64,000 bases of DNA. It comes from Clitoria ternatea (taxonomy: Eukaryota > Streptophyta > Magnoliopsida > Fabales > Fabaceae). The stretch lies in NCBI GenBank assembly GCA_037962975.1, contig CM075673.1, positions 24,226,001-24,290,000 on the forward strand. Reading direction: 5' to 3'. Positions 35,484 through 49,022 of the stretch are shown here, in pieces. Made by a program: the position numbers and the translations under genes. Positions within the stretch are counted from its first letter, which is position 1. Every line of letters begins with the position of its first letter. The notes under the pieces are model-generated. The model did not search any database. It was not told where the DNA came from and worked only from the letters and a program-made list of their open reading frames with translations.

Positions 35484-37681
35484 GGATCACCACCGGATCC
35501 AGGGTTGTAGCCTATTGCGTTAGCCATCTGAAGCTCTTGAACAGAAAGGTCTTGTGCCAACTTGCATTTCTACCTTATCAACAGCTGCTTCAACTGGCCA
35601 CTTCCAGCTCATATTAGCCTAATCTTCTATCACTACTTTTTCATGCTTACTGTTTATTCTTTGCCTAATGAATTTTAAATTTTAAATGGTTTAAGAATAT
35701 GTTAGAAAACAAAGTGCCTACAACCTGGTACCACTGTCACTTCCTATATAAAAAATAATGAAACCATTTTACTATCTATTTGATATGTAGTGAAAGAAAC
35801 AAAGTGATGAGAATAAAAAATTTGAAAGTTAATATTTATTATTGACATTATTCGAGCAATTAAAATTCCATTTGACTATATAATTTTTTTTAAGTTGATC
35901 AAACTAACGAGAATCAAACACCTATTTACACTATACCTCGAATTTTCTGTTCATAATTTTATGAACACCGACATGTATTTTTTAACAGAAAACTGTGTAC
36001 AATTTAAGTAGTTATTTTCTTCCATGTTCAACTCGTTAAATAGATCAAACTATTCAACTTAAGTAATTTTTTCCCCAAATGAGGTCCGCACATCACTAAC
36101 TTCTTAAGTTGTAACATCTTCCTTTAAGTTCTTGAAGTTTTTATCTCTACATTAATTCTTTAAAGATTTAGTTTGCCATTAAATTACTTTGTCAATTATC
36201 TAAAATGGAGTAATAAACTATTAATCATTTTTTAAAAACTATATAGTAATCATTTAGAAGAAGTGAGCAAAATTTCAGAAAAACAAATCAATTTATTAAA
36301 ACAATGATGACATTAGTACGCTTCAGCTTTGAGGAATATTCTTACCTGTTTCTATATGATTTTTTTACTTGTTATTATATCACAGGCCACTTTTTTTTTC
36401 TTCTTTATATTTTTAGCTCTCTCTTTATCATCTAATACATCACAAAATGAATTGTGGGGGCAATTTTATCTATATGTATAAACCATTGTTTGGTTGGTCG
36501 ATGGTTTAACGGGGTTTTAAATATTTGGAACGTTATGAATATTTGGTATTAACAATTAAATTTTTTTATTTTTATAATTTTATTTTTTCAATTAATTATC
36601 AACGAAACACTAAATGACAAATAACGCATGTAACTTTGAAGGATTAAAGGTAAAGTCCAAGATTTAATTTTGTTCCATATTTGGAAGAGTAGTAAGCCAT
36701 GTCTGTGTACATTCCATGTACTGCGTATTTCACTTACAAATATCAAATGATTTGTCTGCATTCATTTGGAAGTTGGACTATTGAAATTATTGTTGTCAAG
36801 CAAGTACCTTTCTGTAGTTGTCTTTTGGTCTGAAATTGTTTCCAATTGTACCAACTGAAACACTGATTTTGCAATCTTGACCATTAAATTTAAGTCGTTA
36901 ATATCGTGTTTAGGGGAAGAATTTTAAAACTAGAGAATTTCACATTTGATAATATATTAATAACAATAGAGAATTTTAAAATAACATGCAAGAGAAATTT
37001 TTTTAAAAGATAATCTTTAAATTCCTTATTTTGTTTAACTCATCTTAAATTATCATTTACATTTATAATTATTTAATTGACTCTTTTTATAACTTATTGG
37101 TTTAACTATCTTTAAAATTTTAAATTTTCTGTTCAAACAAAATCTTAGAATAAGTTATTTATCGATTTTTCTATTATGTGTATTATGACACATATTAAAT
37201 ATAATAAATTAAATTTTTTTCATTTAAAATTAACATCAAATAACCCTAATGACTTCGAAGACAAATTTAATATATTTATTGCTTTGTTAACATGTACCCA
37301 AAGATATACATTATAAAAATTATCTATTTATTTATAAAAAAACTTTAGTTAATTTTTTACTTCTTTCTCATCAATTCCACCACATTTATTCGTATTAGTA
37401 TTGAGTGGAACCTATTTAGTATTAAAAACAATAATTGTCATTGAGAATTTTGCACCAATTTTAAAATTACACCAAAATGACCGGTTGGACAAGTTCAATA
37501 AGAAATCAGATAATTAACTAGTTCGGTGAAGCCATCAAATTACCTCACCTAAGAACTAGACTAGGACCAAGATAGCGATAACTAATCAACCACTTTTGGG
37601 TTAAATTGCAAAGAAAAAAAATCATTAGAAAACTCGAACATAATGTATGTATAAGGATGACAAATACTCTATTAGCTAATA

Positions 37682-37765
<84 letters not shown>

Positions 37766-38091
37766 AATATCTTTTGAAACTCTTATGCTAAAAAAATTAT
37801 CAAAAAAAAAACAAAAAACTAGAGAGATAGTGATTGTGAGAAGAATCATAAGTTTGATCCCATTAGATATATTATTTAAAAGGGATAATGAATGTTAATT
37901 GTAATTGACTCTTAAGTATGATTGTCTCTAGTTGTACGAGTGATGTATATGGTTAAAACACATACAAGATAAGCATTAATAACAAACAAAATTGCTAAAA
38001 ACATAATTTGAATTAGATTTTGACAAATGTTATTTTTTTATTGACAAATGTTAGAAATATTAATAAGGGAATTTAAACTCACAACTTCTTA
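35484..38091. other. Intergenic DNA with a possible exon-like fragment
   Basis: Mostly AT-rich spacer. On the minus strand about 35565-35490, one frame reads LAQDLSVQELQMANAIGYNP then GSGGDP, unusually protein-like for this spacer, but stops and the short length prevent a gene call. A long TA/TG microsatellite is at 37686-37766. No other gene is seen. Confidence 0.35.
37686..37766. repeat. (TA)n(TG)n microsatellite
   Basis: About 65 bp of TA dinucleotides pass into about eight TG dinucleotides. Confidence 0.95.
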
Positions 38092-38655
38092 GAGGTGACA
38101 AAACGGGCCAAAGGGTAGGCCGGGTCAAGGCTTGTATAAACTCATCAAAATACAGATGGGGCTATGCCAAAATAGAAAAACAAGTCAAAAGCATTGTCCC
38201 GACCCAACCCGTATTCTATGTGACCCGCAGGTTAAATGGGCTGACCTATTTTTTTGGCATAATAATATTATTTTAAATTTTAATTAATAATTGTAATATT
38301 ATTTTTTCTATTTCTTTATTTGGCATAATAATATGAAAATAATTTATATATGAACTACTGCACTCGAAAGTAATTATATAATGAACCAATAACTACTAAT
38401 TCATGAATCACGATGAACCAATAACTACACGTTAGTGGCTTTTGACTTGGTGTGAGCGCGAGAGACATGTGAAGAGTGGGTTATGTTGAAAAGAAACACC
38501 GACCTAGTGATGGCTTTACTTGGCACTGTATGTAAAAAAACGATGAAGAAAACTTAACTTAAGTATTTAAAAAATATATATTAATATAATTTTTTAATAA
38601 AGGGTCCACGAACTAACTTGACCCGACCCTTTTTGAGGGGCCAAACATAATGGCC
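38092..38655. mobile_element. Decayed foldback/hAT-like MITE
   Basis: The left part has ACGGGCCAAAGGGTAGGCCG and then GGTCAAGG. The right part has CTTGACCCGACCCTTTTTGA and then GGGGCCAAA, an imperfect inverse of the left. The core is AT-rich. No clear target duplication survives. Confidence 0.4.
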
Positions 38656-41190
38656 TACATGTGAGACCTTACTATCTTTACAACTTCTCCTTCCCTTCTT
38701 CCATCACTCTAACCACTAGACAACTTTATATCTTTTATCAAATTCTATTCCTTAGATGTTAGAAAGTCCTTGACATTAGTAAACCAACATTATCAATACT
38801 ATTAATTTGCTAGGGGAAGTAAATGGACAAAGAAAAAGTTTCCCAAACAATCTGGGCTGCATTGTTTTGGTCCATTATGCGGTTGTTTTTACTAATGATC
38901 ATTTTGTGGTTGAATCTGTCTTTGAATTGTCGACCAAAAGATTCCGTATATTCACAGATGCCCATTGTCTTATTGGAATAAGGTCAACAAAATTTTATTT
39001 TTATTAATTCTAATTTTAAAAGAAAAAGTTTACTCATTTTTCAACTTACATCGACGACCAGGATTGATCAGTCAAATTCAAAGCCCGGAAAAATACAACT
39101 TGAGATACAAATTAAATGAGAAGCATGGGTACTGGACCTGCACCTGCTTCAATTTGGATACCTCCTTTAATCATTCAACTTTTGTCTTAGGTATTTAATC
39201 AATCTAAAACATTTTAAATCGAAAGTAAAATTAATATTCATTATTTTTTTATAATTTTACTTTTTAAGATTGATTATTAAAAATATCTTAATTTCTATTA
39301 TTCTGTTTACGGTCGATTAAATAAAAGTCCACATTGACCCCATAATAAATACAATCAATACAAATTTTCAAGGAAATTTGGGGATTCTATTCAATATTTT
39401 TCCTTGAAAAGCCGAAAAGTATTTTCATATTTATATCAAATATTCATTGTCCCAATTATAAAACTCTATGAAAATATAAAAACATAACCTCAAACATAGT
39501 ATGGACGTTGTTATGCAAAACTACTAAATAAAAAATCACATATTGATATTTGTTCTGAGTCTTTATCACATAAATACAAATTGAACTAGTTTGGGTGAGG
39601 TTTAGTAGTGATCCAATATTATACCCTTATTTCAATGGGGAATAGAGGTTTTGGAGTGATTCCCCTAAAGCCTTATTCCAACAACACCAACCTTATGCTT
39701 TGTGGGGTGAAAGAGATATCACCTGCAAGAACAATCTGATGCTCAAATTAGTGAAAGTTTAAAGGAATTTCAGAGCTCAAACGCAAAGTTAGAGAGAATC
39801 TTCTTACTAAGTTACGTTATGCATGAGTGTCTATATATAGAAGGAGTGAAAGAGTTTTCTTGCTTTCAAAATCTTATGTGTTAGTACATTTACTCTGCTC
39901 TTCTGCACGAAAGCTAAATTGTGACAAAGACGTTTTGCAACGGCTCAATCTACCCATTAGTCACTTTACAAGCTACTTGTTAAAACACTAGAATATAGGT
40001 CAATTCTGACCCTTTGAAATGTATATTGAACTTGTCTCAAATTCACAAAACACAATTTTCAATAAAAGTATCATTCTTTTATTTTTTTATCATGTACTAC
40101 AAAAATACACATGTTTAAAAAATCATAATAAAATGAAGAGTTTTTCAATCACTAGAATTGAGTTTAGGTCAATTAAAGTGATATTTTTTCTTAAAAATTA
40201 ATATAACTTGTGTTTTCAATAGATGTAAAAAAAAGAGAAAAAACTAACATAGAGGAATAGAATAGAACCGTTTGGTATAAAGTTAATTCAATCAAGGTTT
40301 TTTTTTCTTTAGAAAAATCAACACTTAGTTACGAAACAAACACAACATCGGAAAGAATAATCATAAATTCTTATTTCACAATGTTTTAAACTGAAATGAG
40401 ACTCTTAACACTCTAATATATTTACTCAAACACATGTATCCATAATAATAATACCACATTAGATATATTAGACGGCGAATAGCCTCCTAAATCTCATTGT
40501 TACTTGGAATTATGAGGTATTGCACATAATACAAGAAGTTGTCTTTGCTGTCATGTTCATTGGAGTCACGATTCTTTTGAACGCGAAGCCATTTGCATTT
40601 AAAGACTCAAAAATATTTAGTTAAAAATTGGGATTAATTAAATCAATGTTTGATTAATTTTTAATTTTTTTATAATTAAATAGAATTTTAATTGTTTTAA
40701 TTTTTATAATTTCATCTTTTTAAAATAATACCAAATAAACACAAATGGTTCATTTGTTTAAATTTATTTTAAGACATAAATATTTTTTAATTAAAAAAAT
40801 ATTTATTTTAAATTTTGATGTGTTTGTTTAAAGTCTTAAAAGTAAATAAAAACTAAAAATAAATTAATTTCAACTTATTTTAAGAAATAACTCTAATTTA
40901 CTTATTAAAAAATAATTATAAAAAATATTTTAAAAAAGTATTTTAAAATAAACTTAAACAAACCGCATAAATCCTCTAAACATGTTACCCTGATAAGAAT
41001 AGTTGATATTAGGGACTAGTGAGGGTCTGTGTGTGGGAATGCGAAGGGGCGCGTGGAAGGAAAAGAGCGTGTGATTAATGATCTTTGATCCCTCTGTGAC
41101 TGTAACGTAATTTTGGTGTTGGCTGCTACTCTCCCCACTGACACAGAAAATACAATGACACCACTCGGGAACTGAGCACATTACCCAACT
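38656..41190. other. Intergenic DNA, no gene seen
   Basis: AT-rich spacer. The stretch 39610-39990 resembles the 34774 insertion: it has CACCTGCAAGAACAATCTGA, then TGCTCAAATTAG, and a TATATATAGAAGG TATA-like word. It is probably another copy of that non-coding family. Short open frames around 38807-39198 and 40019-40201 have no domain. Confidence 0.4.
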
Positions 41191-41199
41191 CAAACACAA

Positions 41200-42577
41200 T
41201 AAACAACAACCTCATCCTCATCCATTAGGGTTTACTTTTCTTCTCTTCACTCTCACACATTTGCCATTTCAACACTCCACTCACAGTCACAGTAAGTTAC
41301 TTACCCACTTCACATTGCTGCTTCTTCTTCTTCTTCTTCCCCCTTATCCCATTCTCCACTCTGCAGTGACTCTTGCAATCAAATTTTGATTTTTTTCCCA
41401 TATGGGTAATGCTGTTTAGCGTTCCCTGTTTTTTTTAATACATTTCACTTTGCTGGTTGGCTGGTTAATTTGCGTTTGTTTTATTTTTCATCCTCACGCT
41501 TCTCTATCTTTCTCCAAATAAGATAAACCTGTCACTAAAATCTGTCCTTTTTTCCCTAAGACAAGCTCGTGCTTTGAAGGACCCATTTTTCCGGGGCATT
41601 GTTTTTTTGGCAATTTACTTAGGACGTCAATTTTGAGTTTAAATTTTGCTTTTTTTTAAGTTGTTTTTTTTTTTATTATGTTTTGAAGATTATTGGCTGC
41701 AATGCAACATTGCATGTAGCTTGTTTTTACAGAGGATATCTGCTCGTGTTGTATCTGTGTTAAACTTTATTTCAGTATTTCTTCGGATTAGTTTATGTGG
41801 TTTCAGTGTGCATGTCATGTAGATCTGGGTTTGCGTCGGTCAAAAAACTCGCGTGCTGTCACGTGACTCTTCAACTATGTGTCTTGTTCCAAACTGGAGC
41901 TTCACTCAACTCAAAAGAAGAAAAAAGGGCTAGAAAATCTGTTCCTGCTTTTTCTCAGTTTCACCTGTCATCTTTCATTTTGTAAAGTTTGGCGAGGAAT
42001 CTTGAAGTTAACTATTAGCAACAAGGCTTCTATGTTACGTTGCATTAGGGGCCAAAAAATGAATAGAAAAAGGAAAAGTCTTTTCTGAAATGCTGAAACA
42101 TGCGAGAGTTTTGAAACTGAGGTTGTATGTGTGGTTTGTCAGTGTGCCTTATAATATTGTTTTATTTTGGGATTTAACTTTTGTGCAACCTCACATGGTT
42201 GTGGGGTGCTAACGGATACTAGTGGTTTATTTTGTGAATGATAGTTATTTAAGGATTATGGTACAAGGCTCTATTTATTTTCGTTGTTTATTTGTATTTT
42301 AGATTTGGTAGGTGGTAGTGGAGTTAGTTTACTTGGAGTTTCTTTGAAGGGATTATATGTTGTTTGTTTGTTAGGTTTTTTTGCTCCTTTTTTTTTGGTT
42401 AAATGCTGATCCGTCTTGGTCATCATCTGAGAACTATTTCATTTTGTCTTTTATAAATTGAATTTTTTTGGTCTTTATTTCTTACTCAGTTTCTATTGCA
42501 GAAATAGTGGGTCAAGGACTTTAAAGGCTAGATCTTTTCGTTTTCCTTTATATTTCTTGGATTTGAGAGATTAAAAT
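41200..42577 (+). promoter_or_regulatory. 5' leader of the ICR gene with leader intron
   Basis: The 5' leader is CT-rich and ends CAGTCACA against a GTAAGT donor at 41292. An acceptor CTATTGCAG at 42493-42501 leaves a 76-base leader segment before the start codon at 42578. A leader intron of about 1.2 kb is common in plant housekeeping and cytoskeletal genes. A CTTCTT-rich run lies just inside the intron. Confidence 0.55.
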
Positions 42578-45500
42578 ATGCAGACACCAAGAGAAAGGTA
42601 AGATTGTATTATCCAACACTTTTTTATCCATTGTGGTATTATCAGTGTATAATTATTTCTGGGGTCTAAAACAAGGGATGAATGACTAAGCTGCTGTATC
42701 AATGTATGATTATCAAGCACTTTTTATCAACTGGATCTGGATGTTTTGAATTAGGTTCCAAAAAAACTAATAATGTGTGCATTTATTTAATTGGTGTTTG
42801 TTTATTATTAAACTTCAAAACTGTCGCATTGCTTATGATTGTTAAAAGAAATTTGTAAAGCAATTTTTCTTTGTTGCTTAATGCGGTTTTAAAATAATTC
42901 TTACTAATGAACCTCTCCCCTCATACTGTGCTTTTGACAATCTTATATGCCTCTTTAGTTTACTTTATTGTTGATCCAATGTGTTTAAGTTTTAGTTTCA
43001 CTTAAATAGGAAAATGTTGTGTGGTCGTTTGGCCTGGATGACATGTGAACATCTAGTATTCAGGATGTCTTGACATTGAAGGTGTCAGCATAAGATGAAT
43101 GCAAATGTATCATTTTTGTCATTTTGTAATTCTAGCTAGATTATGATCATAAAAACCACTTGGCATATTGTGTTCACATGAAAATCAAGGTGGTCATGTG
43201 TATCAAACTTTTAGTTGCATCTTGGTTATGTAGAATCTGGAAACCAAAACTCAGCTTCATGGCATATATTTTGTGTTAATTGTTGTAACCTGGTATCCAT
43301 GTGGAAAAAATAGCCAAGTTTCTGTTTAGGATAGAGTTAGTTCAACTAGGTTTTCTTTTATTGAGAAAATCAACAGTTGGTACAATGATATATATGAAAA
43401 CATAGTTCAAGACATGTTCAATGGATGGAGATTTTTCTCACTTCTACTAAACCAAGTTTGGGGAACTAGAACTGTATACCAAACACGCACCAAATCAGAA
43501 GTCAGAACTTGAAAAAGCAAGATGTGTTTGAATGGTAGTGTTTGAAAGTTGTGTTGCATATCTTGATTGATTGTCCTCACTTGACACTTTAGTGTGCTAT
43601 CTCAAAATGCTTTTTGATCCACATTCTACTCTCCATTTGTTTATGCATATTAATTGGATTATGACTGACTTCAAGCAGAGCTGGTGCTTCAGAAGTGCAC
43701 AAAAGGAAATCTCCTGTAACCCCTCGGACTTCTCGCCAATTGAAGACACCTAACTCTGATTCTGATTCAGTTTCATCGTCTCCAAACCCTGCTTCCAAAA
43801 AGACTCCAAAAGATAGGAGTCCAAAGGTCATTGAACGCCGGTTATCACGAAGTCCAATATCTGAGGTATTTGAGGTTAGCTTGTGTCTAGATTTTAATTA
43901 CCCCACCCTGATTAAGTATTAGACTTGTCTGAGGGAGAAATTGTAGCTAATGGCAAGCCCTTAGATGTTATATACTAATTCTCTTACAGCTCTTGTATAA
44001 ATGAAATTGGAAGTTATTCATTAATCCATTGTCTACATATAAATAAAATTTGAAATATTATAATATTAATAGTTTTCAATTTTTTACTCACTTTGTAATC
44101 TCCCATTTTATCATCATGCTCTAGAAGAAGCGGCCTAGTAAGATCCAGGAATTGGAATCTCAAATTGCTCTGCTTCAAGAAGATCTGAAGAGTGTTAAGG
44201 ATCAATTTAACTCATCTGAGTCATGTAGGAGAAAAGCTCAACAGGAGGCTGAAGAGGCAAAGAAGCAGGTTTTGGCCTTGTCAAAAGAGCTGGAGGAATC
44301 TCATCAACAGCTATCAGACCTTTCTGCCACTGAAGAAGCCCGGCTCCAAGAGCTCCGTGAAATTTCTCAGGACCGAGATCGAGCATGGCAATCTGAACTG
44401 GAGGCTGTACAGAAGCATCATGCACTGGATTCAGCTGCTTTGGCATCTGCCATGAATGAAATACAGAAGTTAAAAGTTCAACTTGAACGAGTATGCGAGT
44501 CCGAAGCTACTCAGACTAACAGTGCAGAATCAGCTCATGCGGAGATTGAGGAATTGAGGAGGGAGCTTGATAAAACTCTGTCCATGGCAGAAAAACTAAA
44601 AATTGAGGCAAGTGAGTGCAAAGAATCTGAATCAAGAGCCTTAGAAGTAGTTGGGAAAATGCAAATGCAATTAGAAACAGCAAATCAGTCTGTGGAAACA
44701 CTTCGGTCAGATAGCATAAATGCAACAGAAGCATACAAATCTTTGGTTTTAGAGTTGGAGCAGTCAAGAACTCAAGCCAAATCTTTGGAAGAACTCGTGA
44801 ACAAACTTCAGGCTGATCTGCTTAACAATGCAAACAAACATAGTTCAAGCAATGAAAAGGGACTTGATTCTCAGGAAAATGGAGAAAATGAAGAGATGAA
44901 TCAGCTCAAAGCTGAGCTTATTTCCACAAAAGCTGAAGTGGGGCAGTTGAAGTCTGCATTGGATATTGCTGAGGTAAGATACCAGGAAGAGTATATCCAG
45001 AGCACATTGCAGATTAGGAGTGCCTTTGAACAACTGGAACATACAAAATCAGAATTTGGTCAGAGAGAGGTTGAATTATTTGAGGAACTAAGGAGAGTTC
45101 AAGCTGATACTGAAGAGCTAAAGGAAAGCCTAATGAACAAGGAATCACAGTTGCTGAGTATGTCAGAGGAGAATAAGGAGCTAAATTTCAGGATCAAGGA
45201 AACTCAATCTACTAATAAGGAATCTGAACTTGTGATAGAGCTCAAAAAATTGGATGCTGATATTGTAGAGTTGAAAGCAAAGTTATCAGATAGAGAGACA
45301 GAGTTGCAAAATTTAACTGCAGAAAACGGTGTGCTCAAGATGGAAATAAAGGAGGATTCAGACAAGAAGAAAATTGCTGATGAGGCTGTTGCTTCGGCTG
45401 AGGCAGCAAGGGCAGCTGAGCAAGAGGCTTTGATGAAACTTGGTCATGCAACAGAAGAAGCTGATAAAAGTAACAAAAGAGTTGCACGAGTGACCGAGCA

Positions 45501-45789
45501 GTTGGATGCTACTCAGGCTGCAAATTCAGAGTTAGAAGCTGAATTAAGGAGATTGAAAGTTCAATCAGACCAGTGGAGAAAGGCAGCTGAAGCAGCTGCT
45601 TCTATGCTTTCCACCGGAAACAATGGGAAATTTGTAGAGAGAAATGGGTCACGTGATAGTAGCTTCAATTCTGTTACCGGAAAGATGAATTCACCTTATT
45701 TAGATGACATAGATGATGAGTCACCGAAGAAGAAAAATACAAACATGTTGAGGAAGATTGGGGTGTTATGGAAGAAGAACCATCATTAA
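42578..45789 (+). CDS. ICR2: Interactor of constitutive active ROPs (ICR2/ICR5-like)
   Basis: Three coding exons fit: 42578-42597, 43679-43865 and 44125-45789, giving 623 aa. The N-terminus MQTPRER is the family start and is followed by a basic Ser/Pro-rich stretch (KRKSPVTPRTSRQLKTP, DRSPKVIERRLSRSP). From about residue 75 to 560 the protein is almost continuous coiled coil, with KRPSKIQELESQIALLQEDL, RDRAWQSELEAVQKHH and RYQEEYIQSTLQIRSAFEQL. The C-terminal block ELEAELRRLKVQSDQWRKAA, then the end RKIGVLWKKNHH, are hallmarks of ICR/RIP proteins. Members bind activated ROP GTPases through the C-terminal region and link them to cortical microtubules, exocytosis or kinesin-13. A second donor (GTTAGC at 43875) could add VFE at the exon 2 end. 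The subfamily is judged from memory. Confidence 0.92.
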
Positions 45790-47860
45790 GAAGTTGCCTA
45801 GGTATGATATCATTGCAAACATTTTAATATGTTGACTAAATGACTGCACTTTTATGTAGTTTCATTGTACTCTTGTTTTTTGGATGCTGTTATTGCCAGG
45901 TATTCTGTGGTATCAACTTTCATGATCATTTAAACAGTTCCATGTGGAAATCTTGTGATAAACTCATGACTGTTATGGAGTAGTATTGTAGATACCTCGA
46001 ACCTGCTGAAGTGGAACGGCTTATTAATGTCGCGGAGAATGTCCAATGTTTTTCTTTCAAGGAGTCTTTTCTTGTCATCACATCCTTAGCTTAGCCTTAG
46101 CAACTAACAAGATTATGGATGGAAAGGGCAATGCTAGTGAAAAAAGTGTATTGATATTGTTATTTGAGACCATTGTCAGTGTTGTTTCTCTTGGTGGGGT
46201 CGCTTGCGATTATGTTTTATGTATTTTGGTGATCAAACTACTTATCCATCTCATTACTAATGCTCATTGCCTCCAAATTCCATCTCTTAACATCTTTTTG
46301 GTTTTCATAACTTGGTAATGTTTGGACCAGGGGATTTGGAGCAAACTGAGAAGGGTGGTTAATTTTTCAATTTTAGGAAATATTTTCTCTATTTGAGATG
46401 TTCTGAAAATAAAATTAATAAAAACAAGAGTGGTTGATTTTTTATGTAGCTTTTATCATTTCTTATACCTCTCTAGTGACCAGAGTGTTGATATTTGAGT
46501 GAAGGTTTAGAAGTTATGTTTGAAGGAAAAAAGAAAAGACAACAGAATAATAATGATTACCGCTATAAATTTACAACACTGCAAAATTGAAGCTTTTTCC
46601 ATTTCCCGGTTATTATTGATCCACTGGTACTGATTAGTTACTGCTTATCTTATCACTGTTATATTACTGAATTAATCTGGCTTTTGATTCTTTTCTCTTA
46701 TCGTTGTGTGCACGAGAAGCCTAGTCAGAGTCCTAATGCTTTTGTCTCGTAGTGATAATAGTAGAATAAATTAGGTGCATGCTTTGGGATGTTGGGTTCA
46801 AACATCCATTCCCCTGAGGAAAGTATACCACATTTGTTGGTCCTTACTCATTGGATGACCTGAGCTTTCCATTTTTAATGTATTGTACTACTTGTATTTG
46901 TCAACTAATTGGATAACTACTCTGAAAGAAGTAGTGTTGCTTGGAGTTCTATTAGTCCTCACGATGATGGTCTCTTTTGTTCCACGGATGCAACTCTCCT
47001 CGAGTAGGGTCTCTTGGTGTATTATTTGTCCCCTCCCAATCCGGATGTTAATCCTGATTCCTGAGGACATGGAGTCAAGGACTTCAGTGGTGAGCATTTG
47101 ATGTTTTGTTAGTGTCATTCTTCTTAATCTTAGTGCTGTTCTTGCATCTTTTATGCATAAAGTTGAACTGTTTTTTTAATTTTTTGAAGGTGTATACAGT
47201 GAAAGTTGAGACCAACTCCGCGAAGCTAACCATCACTTCAAAAATGGACCCTGCTCAAGTGAGACTTGTATTTGCTATTTTTTCATCTAACAATTTTTTG
47301 GATTTTTGGTGTGATAACTTTTTTGTAGTTTACAAGGTTAAATTTTTTGATACTTTCCACATGAATCATCCACTGCTTTGCCCTGCCATTTTGTAGTCAA
47401 AAGTGGTTACCTTTTCCTTTTCTCCCTATCCTTGTAGTAGCGTGAGTTTAAATTTTTTTCTTGACTATGGATTGTAACCATTGTAGTGGGATTTTATAAT
47501 TAGAAATTAGTCAAATTGCAGAAGGTGTGTCAATGAAGTATACTAGTGAGGATAAATGTAAAAAATTGCATCGTAGAATATTTGGCAAGTGACAACATTT
47601 AAAAGACTGCATAGGGCATAGCATATGGAGGCTTTATTTTCTAGATTGCATGAGTATAATGGATTGATAAGTAACATGCTGAGGGGTATATTAGATACAT
47701 ATTATCAATCTTTATTATCTATTCTTAAAATTTGAGTTATTTGGTTTAGATCTAGATCAACAATTAATCCATTCATAGAATTTAGAACATATATGGCTTA
47801 AATTGAACATCATTTGTAAGAAATTCTGTTACAGCTTGCTGTGGCTGCAATCAATGTTTA
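45790..47860. other. 3' flank of ICR gene and spacer, possible HMA-like relic
   Basis: The first few hundred bases include the ICR 3' UTR. A GTATGA donor after TTGCCTAG at 45802 and an acceptor at TTGCCAG near 45900 could form a 3' UTR intron. At about 47188-47266 the plus strand reads VYTVKVETNSAKLTITSKMD then PAQV, after a TTTTTTGAAG acceptor-like site. This resembles part of a heavy-metal-associated domain but lacks the CXXC metal site and the rest of a gene. Other frames here have no domain. Confidence 0.35.
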
Positions 47861-48390
47861 AAAAACTAGACTAGAACAGCCATTGGACCGGTCAAGCTAT
47901 TCGATCATGATTCAGTGGTCTAACTAGTAGTCTAGTATTAATAAAATAATAATTTTTAATAAAAATATATTATATTTGAAATAATAATAATAAAATAATA
48001 TTTTTATAATAAAAATTATATCTTATATGAAATAATATTAATAAAAACTATATTATAATTGATTCATAGTACTAAAAATTAAATTTAATACACCAAGTTT
48101 TTGTAAATGAGGGAGAAGGTTGTGGGTTCCACTGCCACCTTGTTAAAATAAACTAACAATTATGAACAATTAACTTTGTCCTGTTAAAAAAGGTGCCAAA
48201 AATACTACTGAAATACAAAAAAAAACCCAAAATATTAATTTTTCACTGCACCACTCAAATAGCGGTTCATTAGTTTGACCGGTTCAATACTAGTTTGATA
48301 TGTAATCATTCATTGGTCTAAATGGATGAGTTTGGTGATCGGTTCATTGTTTTTCTTGTTGAATTGATCGGTCCAAATTTTAAAGCATTA
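47861..48390. mobile_element. MITE-like element with ACCGGTC-rich ends
   Basis: The left end has TTTAAAAAACTAG and GGACCGGTCAAGC. The right end, reverse-complemented, has TTTAAAATTTGGACCGATCA. Between them is AT-rich DNA. The layout matches common plant MITEs with TTTAAAA and GGACCGGTC-type ends. No clear target duplication was found. Confidence 0.4.
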
Positions 48391-49022
48391 GCTGCAATTA
48401 TGAGTTTGAACCTTCTTGAGGGACTGAAACAATTGTCCTTCAACCCTATGGTCATCTGGTAATTTTCTTTGTTTATTTGGTGCGTTTCGAATTTAATTAT
48501 TCAGTATGTTTTGAATTTGGTCATTCAGTAAGTTCTGAATTTGTTAATTTGGTATGTTTCATAAGATGACGCCCACTTAAATGAATTAATGAATTAACAT
48601 AAGATGACGAACGGTAAAGTGATTTAATGGGGGGAGAAGAATGTGAAGTTAAAGAGAAATGTGTAAAGATAAAGACTTGTATAAATTAATGAAGGATGAA
48701 ACAGAAATTGATTTAATGAGAGTATCTTTGTATTTTCTGGTAAAAAAAGCTTAATAATGGTGAAAATAAATCTTCGTTTTGTCAACCATAAAAACACTGT
48801 AACTTGAAAAAGAATGATCAGACCTGAGAACATAATGTAAAAAGCTTGATAATTTGTTGTGGGTTTCAAGGTATATAATATACTTTCTAAACTAAATTAG
48901 AGACCTTGCATAATCGTTTCTGTATAATAAGAAAGTGTTTAGTTTGGAGTTGGGTTGGTCAAATCTTTGTTTGATTAACCTAAAAAAGATGTTATGGTAA
49001 AAAATAGTTAATCAATATTGAC
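48391..49022. other. Spacer, no gene seen
   Basis: AT-rich DNA with three near repeats of a phrase like TTTCGAATTT(A/G)GT(C/T)ATT around 48484-48545. No gene seen. Confidence 0.4.

Noticed and set aside
46046..46318. 90-codon hydrophobic frame after the ICR gene
   Set aside because: No domain, no start or splice context; it lies in the ICR 3' flank.
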